A stretch of 64,000 nt of DNA, taken from positions 6,756,501 through 6,820,500 of the forward strand of contig JAYJMM010000041.1 in the NCBI GenBank assembly GCA_037349105.1, read 5' to 3'. Both the position numbers and the translations under genes were made by a program. Source of the DNA: Limnomonas spitsbergensis. Taxonomy: Eukaryota > Chlorophyta > Chlorophyceae > Chlamydomonadales. This document shows, one piece after another, positions 21,724 through 35,183 of the stretch. Position 1 is the first letter of the stretch. Each line of letters starts with the position of its first letter. Under the pieces are notes generated by a model. The model made no database searches. It saw only the letters and a program-made list of their open reading frames with translations, and was not told where the DNA came from.

Positions 21724-24700
21724 TTAGGGGGGAGACGGGGGATTTGGCAAAGTTTTGAGATGATTCTCTCTTTTCATCATACACTGAAAGATAAAACAAC
21801 CAACTTTCTTCCAGAACACATATGCAGAATCCGCTGCATTTAGTTTGCCGCACACTCCATTTGCGTACCGTTTCATGGCCTCATCCTCGTCCTCTAGGAA
21901 ATTATGGAAAGTAAGGTTTAACTGGAAACGAAGGTCTGTATAGAACGGACAGTAAATCATGTGAAGCTCATCCTCCCGACATTTAAGATTACAACATCTA
22001 CAAATCCTCTCGCTACGAGGCACACAGGGTTTCTCTAAGCGCCCTGTCTCAACATTCAGCCAATGCAACCCCATCCGATACCGGGCTACAGCGAAAATAA
22101 TATTAGGCTTACTCAAATTGTACCAGAAAGTCTCCTTCACATCACGCTTAATTTGGAACCACTTAGAGAACGTAAACAATTTGAACCCCGAGCGTTCTGA
22201 GCCAGGAGTAGCACGTACTAACAGGGCCGTACGTGGCATGTCCCTGGAAATTTTGGAAAGCCACTGATCCCTAGCTGAATTCACAACGACCTCAATATCC
22301 AAAGAGGTAATGGCTGAAGCAGTCAATAAATCAATACCCAGAGTCATCAATATCGTAGACAGAAAACCAGCCCAACAAAGTGAAGTGCCAGCCTTCGCCA
22401 AATCACAACTTTCCTGCATAGCCATTTTCACAAGGTTATTGTCAGGCCTCAGATTAATTATATTCCAAAAACTCAGGGTCTGCTGAAAAAGACTTAAGAT
22501 AAGGGGTTCACGGTGCAGTTCACTCATGAGAACATACTCGGCCACAGACTTGCGAAGACCCAGACACTGCCTAAGGAAACCCTTGTGAATTACCTCCAAA
22601 TCTCTAGAGAAACCAGTATCTGTCAAGCCGAATCCTTTCGCAAGGAGACCTGGTCCCCAAATTTCACACCCATAAAACAGAATAGGCTTCACCAAAGAGT
22701 AAAAAATATGACATTTAATGTGAACATTGTGTATGTCAAGCTCATGACATCTCCGGACCATGGCATACAAAGCTGCCCTCCCTTTGTTGACACAACGTCT
22801 GCCTGCTCTCTTCATACCCTCTGCCTCATCAAATAACATACCCAAGTAGATGAAAAGGGCTTAATATCAAGAACGCTTCCGTCATAAGACAGAGATGCCA
22901 AATGACTGCAATATTTCTGGTTAAAAACAACTGCTTCAGATTTTTTATATTGACTGTCAAGGCATTGTGGCGACACAAAATATGTAGAGCATCAAGAAGT
23001 TTTTGCAGATCATCCGGCGATTCAGCGAATAACACCAGATCATCAGCATAAAGTAAAACTCTGACCAAAACATGCATGTGAAAGACGGGCGCCAATATCA
23101 GGGCACTCACTTGCGACAAACTTCTCGAAACGGTCGATAAACAGGCCAAACGATAGAGGGGACAGCGGTTCTCCTTGTTTAACACCCATAAAAGAGGAGA
23201 AACTTTCTCCCAGTTTACCACCAACCCGTACACGGATTTTTACATCCTGATACATCTCCTTCAAACTTTCTAAAATCCGGCCGTGCACGCCCATGCTCTG
23301 TAAACTCCGCCACAGTAAATCTCTGTCAATGCAGTCATATGCCTTCCTAAAATCAATGAAAGCAGCAAAAACCGTTTTTTCCTCCGAATGGTATTTTTCA
23401 ATAATGTGGTTTAGAATGAAAGCATTATCAGGTGTTCCCCGTCCATGCCGAAAACCTGCCTGGCCATCGGCTCTGAAACCCTGACTTCCTGCCCAAGAAT
23501 CAAGACGTTGCAATAAGACGAGGGAATATAATTTGGAAAGGGCAGTTCCAACGGCAATACCCCTATAATCGTCTTTGATTGCAGGACTGCCCTTTGGCTT
23601 GGGTACCGGAACGAGTGCTCCGATGCCCCACTCCTTAGGGTAACCGTCTGCCAAAACTTTATTAAACAAAAACGTAATTTGATTTGCCAAAACATACTGC
23701 CGCTTCTCTTGAGAAAAAGCTCCCCTAGGAGTTACAATAACCGCGTGTTTCAAAAACTCCATAGGGACACCATCAACACCCGCAGACTTTCCATTCACAG
23801 TCTTTTCCAAAGCTTTCACAATCTCGGCTTCCGTAAAAACACAATTTAGGTGCTCTGATTGAGAAAGATGAACTTCTAAAGGAAGAGGAAATAAACATGC
23901 CTGAATAGTCTCATCCCCAGCTTTGTGGCAAGGCACATGCTCTGAAGGTTCAAACAGCTTTTTAAAGTATTCAGTCCAATCCCCCACATCTGTGAGGGGG
24001 CTGATCTTCCTGTTACTGCCATAAGCCGACCAAAAGATCTGACAGTAGATCCGCTGCTCGTACACCCTCCCATTCACGCTTGATAGCCTGAGTTATACGT
24101 CGATATTCCCTAATGGCTAACTTAACCTCTCCTGAACCAGCACCCCAAAACTGGGCAGCCACTAAAGAAGTTTTCCTAGCAGCTTTGCACCGGTCATCAT
24201 ACCAAGTATTGCAAGGCCTATCCTGCTTGATAACTTAAGAGTCATTGGGATAGCAAGCAACTTTACCCTGTGATTTATGTAAATCCATAAGGGCACACTC
24301 AATTGCGCGGCTTAAGTTTTGGGAGACTTCATGTACTGATGCAGAAGGGTGATACAAGGCTCCAAAATATTCCGCCACCGAGGCAGACGTACATAAATTT
24401 GCAACGTAAAAGTCCCTACTATCCGGGTTCCATCTGTAAACTACGTCACGAGCCTGCTTCATAGTCACATCGTTTCCCTGCAAGGTTCCTTTTTCCCTCC
24501 TAGCAAACGCGGTTGGCTCCAAGGCGGGCCGGCTAACAGTAAGGAAAATAGGAACATGGTCAAACCTACCCCCATCAGCACGTGCAGGGGTACAAGCACA
24601 TTGAGATACCTGCATATCACATCCAGGCTTGATGGCCCCTGTCATATCAAAAATAAGGGGCGGGGTTGATATGAAATAGTCAATGGCACTGCAAGCAACA

Positions 24701-24932
24701 GCATTCTTGCCATGTTGGAAATAGGTAAAAGTACCTTCAATATCCCCAGACAACCTTCCATTCAGGATAACCAAACCTTGATCTTTGCACATCTCAATCA
24801 AATTTTCCCCATGAGGATTAACCACCCCGTCCTCATTATGTCTAGGCGGGACAGCGCGCGCACACACATGCAAATTAATGGCGTCACACGGAATTGGCTG
24901 GGCCCATACCCTCCCATTCATGCATGTCTATG
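21724..24932 (-). mobile_element. degenerate non-LTR retrotransposon (LINE)
   Basis: The order on the minus strand is endonuclease end, reverse transcriptase and C-terminal Cys/His domain. The endonuclease part (24921-24235) has SAIDYFISTPPL and FDHVPIFLTVS. It then reads through a TAA into WYDDRCKAARK. RT blocks are GALVPVPKPKGSPAIKDDYR, AGFRHGRGTPDNAF, AFIDFRKAYDCIDRDLLW, GVKQGEPLSPLSFGLFID and YADDLVLFAES (YADD at 23050-23039). The C-terminal part (to 21724) has a CRCC-x5-C-x4-H-x4-C cluster. Frame changes near 24060, 23090 and 22850 and the TAA at 24235 show that it is dead. The 5' part (ORF1 and the endonuclease start) is missing. It sits upstream of the 19810-21405 exons and could lie in an intron of that gene. 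Confidence 0.9.
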
Positions 24933-25706
24933 ATGTCGCAGCGATCATCAAAACATGCAGTCCTAGCGTATGTTCGATGAGCTTGATATTGTTGTTTGGA
25001 AGTTAAACTTTCCTTCCTTTTATGCCTTCTCCCATCCATTTCCTAGCTAAATTTGTGTTTGCTGACGTGGCCGTGCTTTATTCAAGCAGGGCCTTGAGGT
25101 GGAACGTCATGAACTGATGAACATGTTCAGTAATGTGATTCGTTTACGCAATATTCCATCCATGTTTCATCAGGAGTGTCACAGGGGTCTCTAGGGTCCT
25201 CAACCGTCACAAGATTCTCTTACATGTTCATAGATGTGTTTCGTGGAAAAGATTAACACAAAATTCCATCCAAGTTTCATCAAGCCCGTTGCAAGGCCAG
25301 TCAATTGCCGAGGAACCCAAGAGGTCCAACCAGGCCAGAAAGCTATCTATTCTATAAGGAGGCCAATTGTCTATTTTCATCTAAATGGTCGCGAGGGGTG
25401 CCCTCATTCACAAACCAGGGCGCCATTCTCAAAGCAGCCTAGCGACTGCAGCAGGCTGCAGCCCCTGTCCTTGGATCATGCGTCTGCCAGACACAATTTA
25501 TGCAGCAGCAACCTTAACCTGCAGTTTCAGAAGAGAGGGCAATGCGGTCACATATATCATTGGCAAGTCACATATATCTTCAGGCAATACCCTACAGACA
25601 ACCATGGCGGCTAACCCAAGACACAGATTCAAGATACGCAGTGGAGACCTCATGCATCTAGCCTGCTATAATGGGCAGGATCACAACCACATCTGGAGCC
25701 TCTACC
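24933..25706. other. intergenic with LINE-tail match, no gene seen
   Basis: Positions 25005-25115 match 34318-34425 in + orientation and end in GGGCCTTGAGGTGGAACGTCAT, the LINE 3' tail. Nothing else here is supported as coding. Confidence 0.55.
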
Positions 25707-28700
25707 CTAACTACACACCTTGGCAACAATCTCGGTCTGGATGTTAGGTGGCACCACATCGTAACGTTCCAACTTCATGGAGTAGTTGGCGCGTCCCTTG
25801 GACATGCCGCGCAGCTGTGACACGTACTGGAACATCTCGGCCAGGGGCACGAACGCAGCCACAACCTTCATGCCACCGGGCTTGTCGTCCAGCTTGTCAA
25901 TGAGGCCGCGGCGCGAGTTGAGGTCGCCAATCACATCGCCCATGTGGTCCTCGGGCGTAATGACCTCAACCTGATTCAGGCAGGGCAGCAAACAGATAAA
26001 AGTTAAGGCAGAGCAGGCAGAATATTGAGGGTGTGAAAGCGGGTTTCATCATTTCGCACAGCATCAGGTGTGTGGATAAGATTGCCAGGGATGTGTCTCG
26101 AGGTTATTAATTAAGACAGGCGAGGGCATCAAAGGTTGTGACATATCAGTCTGCGTGCTGTCTGAAACGCTGATAGTCCAGTATACCCTGCTACGTGGTA
26201 TGGTGGCCAATGTAGGCCCCTAGTACCTGAAGTACAGCAGAGGCACCTAAATATTCTGCTCAAGTCAACAGAATTACACAAATCAGGACGGATATATTCA
26301 CACCTTCATGATGGGCTCCAGCAGCCGGGCGCCCGTCTTCGTCATGGCCTCACGGAAGCATGCGCGTGCCGCAATCTGGAACGCCAGCGCCGAAGAGTCC
26401 ACATCGTGGTAGGAGCCATCGTACAGGGAGCAGGTCACATCTACCACGGGGAATCCGGCCTGGGAAGGGAGGGACGAGGGCAGGGGAAAATATTGCAAGA
26501 GATGGACCAAGGAAGGGCATTTGAAGGAATCACGCTGAAGGGTCAGAAACTGATCCATCAGATATGCAGGGTTCTACCTGGAGTCTAAATCTTTTAACCT
26601 CACATACCTATGGACTGTTACCGCGCACTCACGCAGGCAAAATAGAGGTGCTACAAGCTTTCTCAGCAATATTTATTACCCTCCTCCAAGTCTCAAGACC
26701 CTACCTCACAGTGCGCTGAAGGTGGACTCATTTTCCAGGGGGATGGATTTAGGCTGGAGAGCTCCTGGACAGTCAGACTCAGCAAACCTCCTCCAAACCG
26801 AATCCTTGCTCAGCTCTACCCCACACGAGGGATGTACTCCTTAGGCTCAGAGCCTCCCTTCATAATGTTCTTGAACCCAAAACCATAACCCTGCCTAGAT
26901 TAGATTCACCCTAATGACTCACCAGCGAGCCGCTGCCCATCATCTCCTCGAGGCCCTTGAGCACACCGGGGATGTACTCCTTGGGGACGGTTCCTCCCTT
27001 GATAATGCTCTTGAACACAAAGCCAGAGCCGGGCTCGCCAGGCTCGAAGCGGATGGCAACGTCAGCAAACTGTCCAGAGCCTCCAGACTGCTTCTTGTGC
27101 ACGTACCGGACCTGCCCAGGAGGACATGGGACGCGTTAGGGCAGCAGCTGGCAGGTAGCTGGCTGGGACTGTCCCTCACAATTTATGTTGAGACATCGGG
27201 GCAGCAGCTGGCAGGTATAGGGTGAGGAATACATGAGTTCAAGGAGGCTGCATCAAGCCTAGCAGCTGCAGAAAAGCAGTGCATCACACACATGAACTGA
27301 ACAACACACTTCCTGATCACAAGCTTTTCCCCAGAGACTTCTGGTCGGCAACACCATCGTAAGTCAGTAACCTAACAGCAAGACACAAAACCACAGCCCC
27401 GCCTTCACACAGCTTTAAACTTTGCCTGACCAGCCCAGCCCTCTCACCTCCGCCGGCCGGGAGATTCCCTCGCGGTAGTTGACCTGGGGTGCGCCGACCT
27501 CGCACTCCACCTTGAACTCACGTCGCAGCCTGTCGACAATAATCTCCAGGTGCAGCTCGCCTGATGAAAGAAGGCACACCGGGTCACAAAAGAGTCAGGC
27601 AGGCAGGGCTACATGCTCCAGAACCACGCAATCCAATTAAAAATCAGGGCTTGTCCAATGACATGAATCCCGCCACACTACCCATAGCAAGGATGGTCCT
27701 TCGTTTAATTACCTCCAAAACTTAATAAATGACACATAAAATCCATCACATCTAATCAATTCGCTCATCGCATACAGGAAAACATGTTCAAATCTGCCCC
27801 CATTGATCCCTCACCCATGCCCTCAATGACGGTCTGGTTGGTCTCCTCATCTCGGCTATAGCCAAAGGAGGGGTCCTCCTGCGCTAGCTTGTTGAGCCCC
27901 ATGCCCATCTTCTCCAGGTCTGCCTTAGACTTGGGCTCGATGGCAATCTTGATCACAGGGTCGGGGAAGTCCATCTTCTCCAGAATGATGGGGTTCTTCT
28001 CATCGCAAAGAGTCTCACCTGATGAAGGGAAGGGAGAGGGGTAAGGGCAGCAGGGGGTGGGCACACCATCTGAGGATGAGGGGTGAGGGGTAGGGGAGGA
28101 ATGGGGGGAGAGGGGGGGGGCAAGATCAGAAGGGGAGAACAAGCAGGGGGCAGGTGCAGACAAGAAGGCTGGTGGTGGGCACGGGAGAAGGACTGCCACC
28201 ACAAGTGTAGTCCACCCCTCTGGCTCACCAGTGATCACATCCTTGAGGCCGCCGATAGCCACAATGTCACCAGCGAACGCCTCCTTGATATCCTCTCGGT
28301 TGTTGGCATGCATGAGCATCAGGCGCCCAATGCGCTCCTTCTTGCCCTTGTTGGCATTCAGCACAAACGTGCCGGCGTCCATGCGCCCAGAGTAGATGCG
28401 GCAGAACGTCAGGGAGCCAACGAAGGGGTCCGTGGCGATCTTGAACGCCAGGGCCGAGAAGGGCGCCGAGTCAGAAGCGGGGCGGGAAAGAGCTAGCTCT
28501 GGGTCCGAGATGTCAACGCCCTGGACCTCACCCCTGTCCAGAGGAGAAGGCAGGTACCTGCACAAAGAAGAGACAAAAGGAGAGGGTCGGTGTCTGCAGC
28601 AGCTGAGGTTGGGGGGCAGACCAGGTCCTGCCGTCAAGGGTGATGACCACATCACCCTGAGCCTACCCAGCAGCGTTCCAATTTCTCCGTACCTACCCGG

Positions 28701-31700
28701 CCAGGCCTAAACAGATCCCCCTTGATGGTATCACAGATACACATGTGATGACAGGGGAGCACATATTTTGCGGATTCCGTGCAGAGATTGAATTCAAGCA
28801 GGCCCTGGTTGCCCAGTTGCACCTTCGCATGTAGCCCACAGTCTACACAGTAGTAATCACACTTGGCACAACCACAATCAGATACAGCCACAATGACAAA
28901 TGACACAGCTGCATGCACACTTTTTACAGAGGTGTTACGTCATTGACACTTTCTACACCTGCAGTCACACTTGCAGCACACTAATCCAGGTGCACTCACG
29001 CAGTGACAGCGTCCAGCAGTGTCTGCACTCCCTTGTTCTTGAAGGCTGTGCCGCACACCATGGGCGTGAAGACGCGGTTGATGCAGCCCTTCCTGATCAA
29101 GCGCACAATCGTCGCATCATCGGGCATGGTGCCCTGCAGCAGGCAGGAGTGTGCTGTGAGTGGCAGGAGCAGGGGGAGGTGGTGCAGGCCTTCCTGATTG
29201 GGTTGAGGAGGGGGAGGAGGAGGTGGTACAGGGAGGAGGTGGAGGAGGAGGAGGAGGTGCAGGTGGAGGTGGAGGAGGAAGTGCAGGGATGAGGAGGGGG
29301 CGAGACAGTGCAGGCCATCCTGATTGGGATAAAATCTGTCCTCAGGCAAGTGCCAAGCAGCAGCAGACAGCAGAGGAGGGCAGAAGGGAAGGGGCATGGG
29401 GTCGCCAAGTCTGCAGAGAGCGCGACTTCTCATCTAGATGCGGCCAGGCATACTGCCCTGGCGTTCAAACTTTGAGTCTAGAAGGATGGATAAAAGGCGA
29501 AATTCTGCTTCCTACCTGCTATAGCTTGATCCTCAGACCCAGGTCATGCATCCCTACCACAACATCGTGTGGACATATTCACAACCCTGCACAGACGCAC
29601 ACACCTCGAAGTAAGCTGCCAGCACATCATCGTCCTGTTCCACGATCTGGTCAATCATCTTCTCGCGATACTCCAGCGCCTGCGCCTTCCACTCCTCAGG
29701 GATCTCAATCTCGTCAAACTTGGCGCCCAGCTCCTCACCTGGGCAGCAAAACGTGGCATAAGGAGTCATAATCATTTCCGAGTGTTCTGATTATGTTCAG
29801 ACAGGCTTCCACTTTCATCTGGGGAGCTTGGGCAGAGGACACTAGGTCAAGCAAGCAGCACGCATGACAGGCGGGCCACAAGTAGGGCATAATGAGTCAA
29901 GCCAACCGCATAGGGGGGACGGGCTTAGGTGTCATCAATGTCGCTCTTTTCAGCTTCAAGTTTGCCAGAAGCAGATTCCACCTACAACCTGCAACCAAAG
30001 GTGGGTGGCTGATCACACTTAGGGCCGGAGGAAGTGTAGCAGACATGTACACCAGTCTCTAGCACAAAACGAAGTCTCAACTGGGGGGCTCGACTATTAG
30101 CCACGCAAATTTAACACCATCTCTTTCACCAGGCTAAAGCGCTGCGCTTCAAAAGGTCTATGGAGGGCCAGACCTATCCTCTGCTGATTGAGGCACACGC
30201 CCAATCCCATTGGGCAAGCCGCTGGGTGACCAGGACTGGGCCTACAGAGACCAAGCCTTAGCAAGCATTCAAGTGTGGTGCAAAGCAGCACAACTTGCTG
30301 CGCCAGGCCACCTCCATATAAGTCCGCAGCCCTGATGTATCATAGCTGAAGGGCCCTATAATAAACAGGACTGCGCAACCGAGGCAGCAGCGTCACCTGG
30401 CAGCTGGCATTGGTCTCACCATTCCACACAAAAGTCTTCATCTTAACAGAGTCCACGATTCCCTATTTTCTGGTTTAGTGTGTTAGGGATAAGGGGTTAA
30501 GAGCCCGTATTACTTAGTCTCACTATTCCACACAATGGACTTCATCTTGACCAGGTCCACAATACCCTACTTGAAGGTTAAGGGTTTTAGGGATAGTTTT
30601 AGAGTCCTGTTGTTCAGTCTCACCGTTCCACACAATGGACTTCATCTTGACCAGGTCCACGATACCCTGGAAATTCTCCTCAGAGCCCATGGGCAGCTGG
30701 ATGACCAGCGGGTTGGCGCCCAGGTTGGCAATGACCATCTTAATGCAGTTGAAGAAGTCAGCACCGGTGCGGTCCATCTTGTTCACGAAGGCAATGCGGG
30801 GCACCTGCATAAGCACAGGGGTGCGGAGAGGGATAAGGGGGCGGTTTGAGGGAAGGAAGCCACAGGGGAGGGAGAGGGCCAGGTCTAACACCACCAACAC
30901 ATATTCTCTGGCTGGCTGGGTTATGGCGAGCCCAACAGGGTCTTGCAGGCAGGGTATCCGCCAGCCGGCTGACCAGTTGGACAGTATGGGGGCAGCCAGC
31001 AGCAGTTGCACAATACACCATGTCTGCACAAAGAGCGGCCCAAGCTTGCCTGCTTTAGCCTGAATGATTTTCCAACATATTCGCCTGTAAGGCTTCCTAA
31101 GAGATTTGATAAAGATTCACATTGCTGGCAAGACCTTGGCCATGCTGTCATCTTCGGCCACACGCTTGTTTTGATTTTAGGCCCTTGCTGCTTCTCACAT
31201 TGTACTTGTCAGCCTGGCGCCAGACAGTCTCAGACTGAGGCTCCACACCAGACACGGCATCAAAGACTGCAACGGCACCATCCAGCACACGCAGGGCACG
31301 CTCCACCTGCACACAAGCAGAGGCAAGGTCATTCTTTTGGACAAGGTCCTTCTTCTGGATAAAGGCGTGTGGCCGTGCCGTCAGGGCGAACAGGAGGCTC
31401 CACCAGCACACATGCCAGGGCCGCTGGGATAGGACGTCATTTTGGTGCCAGGTCAGCGCTGGGGCCAGGTTGGTATTTGAAAAACAGGAACCGGATAGTG
31501 CCTCACAGATGCCCGGCGTGAAATTCAGCATCATGTGCAGTTCTTTTACTGCTGTCACCTTCAATCCATTAAGCCTGTAAGTGATGGCAGAGGCATTACA
31601 CTAAACCACTCCTTAGGACGTTTGTGTTGATTGATGCATGGATGTCGCTAGGCCCTAAACGCATGGAGACCGCTAGGCCCCATGGCCATGCTGTGTTAGC

Positions 31701-32693
31701 CATGCAATCTCACCTCCAAGGTGAAGTCCACGTGGCCTGGGGTGTCAATGATGTTGATGCGGTGATCCTTCCAGAAGCAAGTGGTGGCAGCGGAGGTGAT
31801 GGTGATGCCACGCTCCTGCTCTTGGACCATCCTACATTGGTGTGGACAAGAGGAATCCCCATATCACTAGTCAAGCTTCAGCCTTACTGGTCATTCGTGT
31901 CTCATGTAGCAAGATTTATCGGCAAATCAAAGGCATGTTGGCCAGTTAATTATGTAAGTATGGATATTTTGAGCGCACTCACCAGTCCATGGTGGCAGTG
32001 CCTTCATGCACCTCTCCAATCTTGTAGCTCTTTCCGGTGTAGAACAGAATGCGCTCAGTGGTTGTGGTCTGTAGGTAGCAGCCACGGGTCAGGATAAGAC
32101 ACGAACGGCCGGATGGGTCCTGCCATGGTCCGACAGGAATACGGCTGGAGTGCAAGAGGGGTATTTTCTTTAAGAGTGCCTACCTTTCCAGCGTCGATGT
32201 GCGCCATGATACCAATGTTGCGGTACATGTCCAGCGAGATCTCGCGCTTGCCTAGCTCTGCAACAGTGAGGGAAAGCGGCACGGTCAGCTGTTGTTGCCA
32301 GAGGCCTTGACGGTGATGGTGAAGACGGCAGAGGTCGTGGAGAGAATTCAAAGAAAACGCTATCGGGTCTCACTTACCAACAGCGGCAGATGTGATGACG
32401 GACCCCCGAGTGGGAGCACGACCATTGCTGGAGGTGCTGATGCCCTTGCCGGCCTGAACGTCCAACGCGCAGTCATGGGTCAGCAGAGAAACCTTTTAAT
32501 CCTAACAGTAATTGTCGATGATGCAGGTGTGGATACGCACAGTGAAGGCGCCCTCAATGGCCCTGCCGCTGTGCGCCGCAGGGGCAACGCATCGCTTGGA
32601 GCTCACGGGGGCGGTGAGGCTGGCCACATGCGTGGCGACAGCCTGCTTGCTACCCACACGGGAAGGCGCTGCTGTCTTCGCGTTGAGAGACAT
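25707..32693 (-). CDS. fusA: elongation factor G, plastid type
   Basis: GTPase that moves tRNAs and mRNA through the organelle ribosome after each peptide bond. Fifteen exons: 32693-32541, 32453-32378, 32257-32184, 32068-31983, 31831-31714, 31306-31199, 30804-30624, 29738-29605, 29133-29000, 28557-28229, 28018-27815, 27560-27448, 27111-26923, 26459-26304 and 25970-25707. Total 2319 nt, 772 residues, close to plant plastid EF-G. The first 75 or so residues are Ser/Ala/Arg-rich, like a transit peptide. G1 AHIDAGKTTTT is split by an intron after Lys 101. [33 protein letters not shown] and [11 protein letters not shown] are G2-G4 regions. Later domains show [36 protein letters not shown] and [20 protein letters not shown]. 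The stop follows IVAKVCS. Plastid rather than mitochondrial targeting is inferred from family resemblance. Confidence 0.95.
26822..27025 (-). repeat. copy of EF-G exon 13 segment in the next intron
   Basis: Positions 26822-26886 repeat exon 13 at 26962-27026 with about a dozen changes (GATGTACTCCTTAGGCTCAG against GATGTACTCCTTGGGGACGG). The offset is 140 bp. Confidence 0.85.
30412..30672 (-). repeat. tandem copies of EF-G exon 7 end plus donor
   Basis: The true exon 7 end at 30624 (GTCTCACCGTTCCACACAAT on the + strand) is repeated in the downstream intron near 30515 and 30412, spaced 101 and 103 bp. Each copy includes about 50 nt of exon and a GTGAGAC-like donor (the 30515 copy has GTGAGACT). 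Confidence 0.9.
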
Positions 32694-33564
32694 CTTTCAG
32701 GATCAGACCGAACCTCGGCGCTTGAGTGGCTCGGGGATAAGACAATTCATACTTTCTCCCACACAAGCCACACGTGTGGCCATGTTCGGGTCCTGATTTT
32801 GTGGCCTCAGACCGCTGGACGGGACGGTGGGCGGATGGCGATGCTCATGATCGATCGACTGTGGACAGTCTAATTTATCCATTGGCGAAAAGGTCGTGAT
32901 TATTATGTTCATCATTTACTCGTCTGGCGGTTGGAAAGTTGGCGCGTGGGGGGGAATGGGATAAGAAATAACGGCAAAATGGATGCCTGCCAAACGGTGT
33001 ACCGTACATGATTGAGTCAAGGAGCGAGGGTAAATTACGGCAGTTGTTTTCTGGAGAACCTTCAAATGGTCATTCCATGGAATTCGAAGAGGTCATTAGA
33101 TAAAATGACAATTGTATCATGAGCAACTTATATTTTTAGTTGGTGGCACTTTGGTCTTTGGGCACTTACAAATTTTCAGGATTGCTTGAAGCGATTAATT
33201 AGTTAAATGACAGGTCTCCAAGCAGCAACTAATATTGTTTGGTTTGTTAAATTTACACATGTGCAATCAAGCATATAATGTATGCTGCTGACGTCTAGAG
33301 AGTTCTTGTCTCAAGTGTATTGCATGCTCCTCAAGTGCGCGGCTGTAGACGCTCGCATCATCAAGGTAGCACATTCAATAATGGTTATTCATGCAGGGCC
33401 GCTAAACGTCCGATATGAGTCTTTGGAACCCAGATGGTGCCCCTGCCAACTCCCAAATTAGCACTTTCCACTCAACAGGTACATGTTTACATGTGTATCT
33501 CGTTTGCCTTTCCGGCCTTCCCATTTGGTCCTTTTGTTTGCCCCCTCTTTGTTTCTTTATGTCA

Positions 33565-33840
33565 ACAATGTTACACCTCTGGGCCCGCTCAAAGCTCGGC
33601 CCCGTGGGTGCCTAACTGCTCAGACGAAAAAAAAAGGGGAAAAAAAGGAAGAGGGGGGAAAGGAACAAAAGGAAAGGCCGGGAAGGAAAAGCAGACCAAG
33701 TCCGACACCTGAGGTCCACTAAAGACTAGCCCTCAAAAAAGCCCACAAAAGCAAGCGTATCCCACCCCTGCTTGGCCGCGAGGGCGCCCCAATAATCAGA
33801 AGGGAGAAGAGAATAAACTAAAAATGGGGCAAAAAAGGAA
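33565..33840 (-). mobile_element. solo LINE 3' tail, one and a half copies
   Basis: TGTTACACCTCTGGGCCCGC, AGCTCGGCCCCGTGGGTGCC, a poly-A/G block and GACCAAGTCCGACACCTGAG follow the order seen at 13860-14080. A partial second copy begins TTGGCCGCGAGGGCGCCCCA at 33771. Confidence 0.75.
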
Positions 33841-34461
33841 GAAAAGGACACGGTGATATGTGTGCTACCGGTATCTTAATACGAGAGATGTACCTTACCA
33901 GCAAGCAGGACTGTTGGGCTTCGTTACCACTCCTTGTTTCGGCTCGTGAGTTTTGCTTCTGTGTATGAACACCTTGATGTTACCCATGTCTCTACACATA
34001 GCAACGCTTTGGCGTTTTTCAGACTGATACTCACACCAGCCTGCCAAGTTCTTCATCATGCCACACTCTCTTGCTTTCAGGGGCGGGGACCTTCAGTCCG
34101 CCTTTCCGTTCTTGGGAGGGGGGAGGTCTGTCCTTTATGCTCCTCTCTGACTTTCCTCTAGCCCTCAGTTCCTTTTTCCTCCCTACGAGGGACGAACTAG
34201 GATACCGGTAGCTCACAGGCAGGAGTGGGAGGCCCTGTTTTTGTGGTTGAGTTTTTTTTAGGCTAGTTTCTTCAGGGGCAGGGGATCCAGTGAGCCTTTT
34301 AATGCTCTCGTTGTTTGGTAGGTGAATTTCCTTTCTTCGTGTGCCTTCTCCCTAGACTTTATTTTGCCGACGTGCCCGAGATTTATTTCGACAGGGCCTA
34401 GAGGTGTAACGTCACTAATTCTTTGGGGCTACAGAACGAGCCCACAAAATTGTATAACGGT

Positions 34462-35040
34462 GCATACCTGCTGGGCCCTGCTGAAAGTTCGGCCAAGTGG
34501 GGCTGGTAGGGAATGCCTTAGCTCAATTCCAGCTGCCTGGGCCATGGTGAAGCCATGCCATCCTCCTGTGAGGGGGCAGGAATATGGAGCCCAGCGTTCT
34601 AAATGGGGGGAAAGAGAGGATACTGTGGCGGGTTCGATCGCTCAACCATTGGGTATGGATGCCACCAGTGTTGTACCACTGGACAATTACCCTTCCCCCA
34701 CATAATTAAATATGGTAGAAGCTTCCGAACGTGCACCATAGATTCAGGCAGAATTAAGCAGGATAAACCAATGTGGTAAAAAAACTCTGTCGAGGTCATA
34801 CTGATGATACCAATGAGGCTCAAACTAAATAATCCTGTTCCCATCCATTGCTGACAGCACCACCCTAGCGAATGCCGCATTGAGCATTCGAGTGTGTCGA
34901 ACTCCACCAGACGATTCGAGAAGCTACCTAAACGCACGGTGGGTCTGGCATTGCAGCGCCGCATGGTAGCTGGAATTGAGCTTGCTCATCCCCTACCAGC
35001 CCCACGCGGCCGAGTGTTTAGCAGGGCCCAGCGGGCATGC
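34462..35040. mobile_element. inverted-repeat (foldback) element, about 580 bp
   Basis: The left arm from GCATACCTGCTGGGCCCTGC to AGCTCAATTCCAGCT (34462-34535) pairs with the right arm 34968-35040 at roughly four in five positions. No coding sequence is seen. The arm ends resemble the LINE tail core (GGGCCCTGCTGAAAGTTCGG), so it could be two inverted tail copies and not a DNA transposon. Confidence 0.6.
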
Positions 35041-35183
35041 TTCGCTCTAAACATTGCAGCGCCGCATGGAGTGAACAAGCAGCTTGGCCTTGACACAGGC
35101 AAACAGACAACAAAGGGCTTATAACCACAGAGCCTCCTCGACCTGCACAGGTGTACACATCCCCATATCCCCCTCGCCGCCAT

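Larger units (their letters stand above)
32694..35183. other. intergenic with repeats, no gene seen
   Basis: No supported gene. The stretch holds a LINE-tail block (33565-33840, including a second partial copy from 33768) and an inverted-repeat element (34462-35040). ORFs in the purine-rich parts are low complexity. Confidence 0.6.

Noticed and set aside
28083..28496. 137-codon plus-strand frame over EF-G
   Set aside because: Antisense to a well-supported EF-G exon and its intron; no independent evidence.
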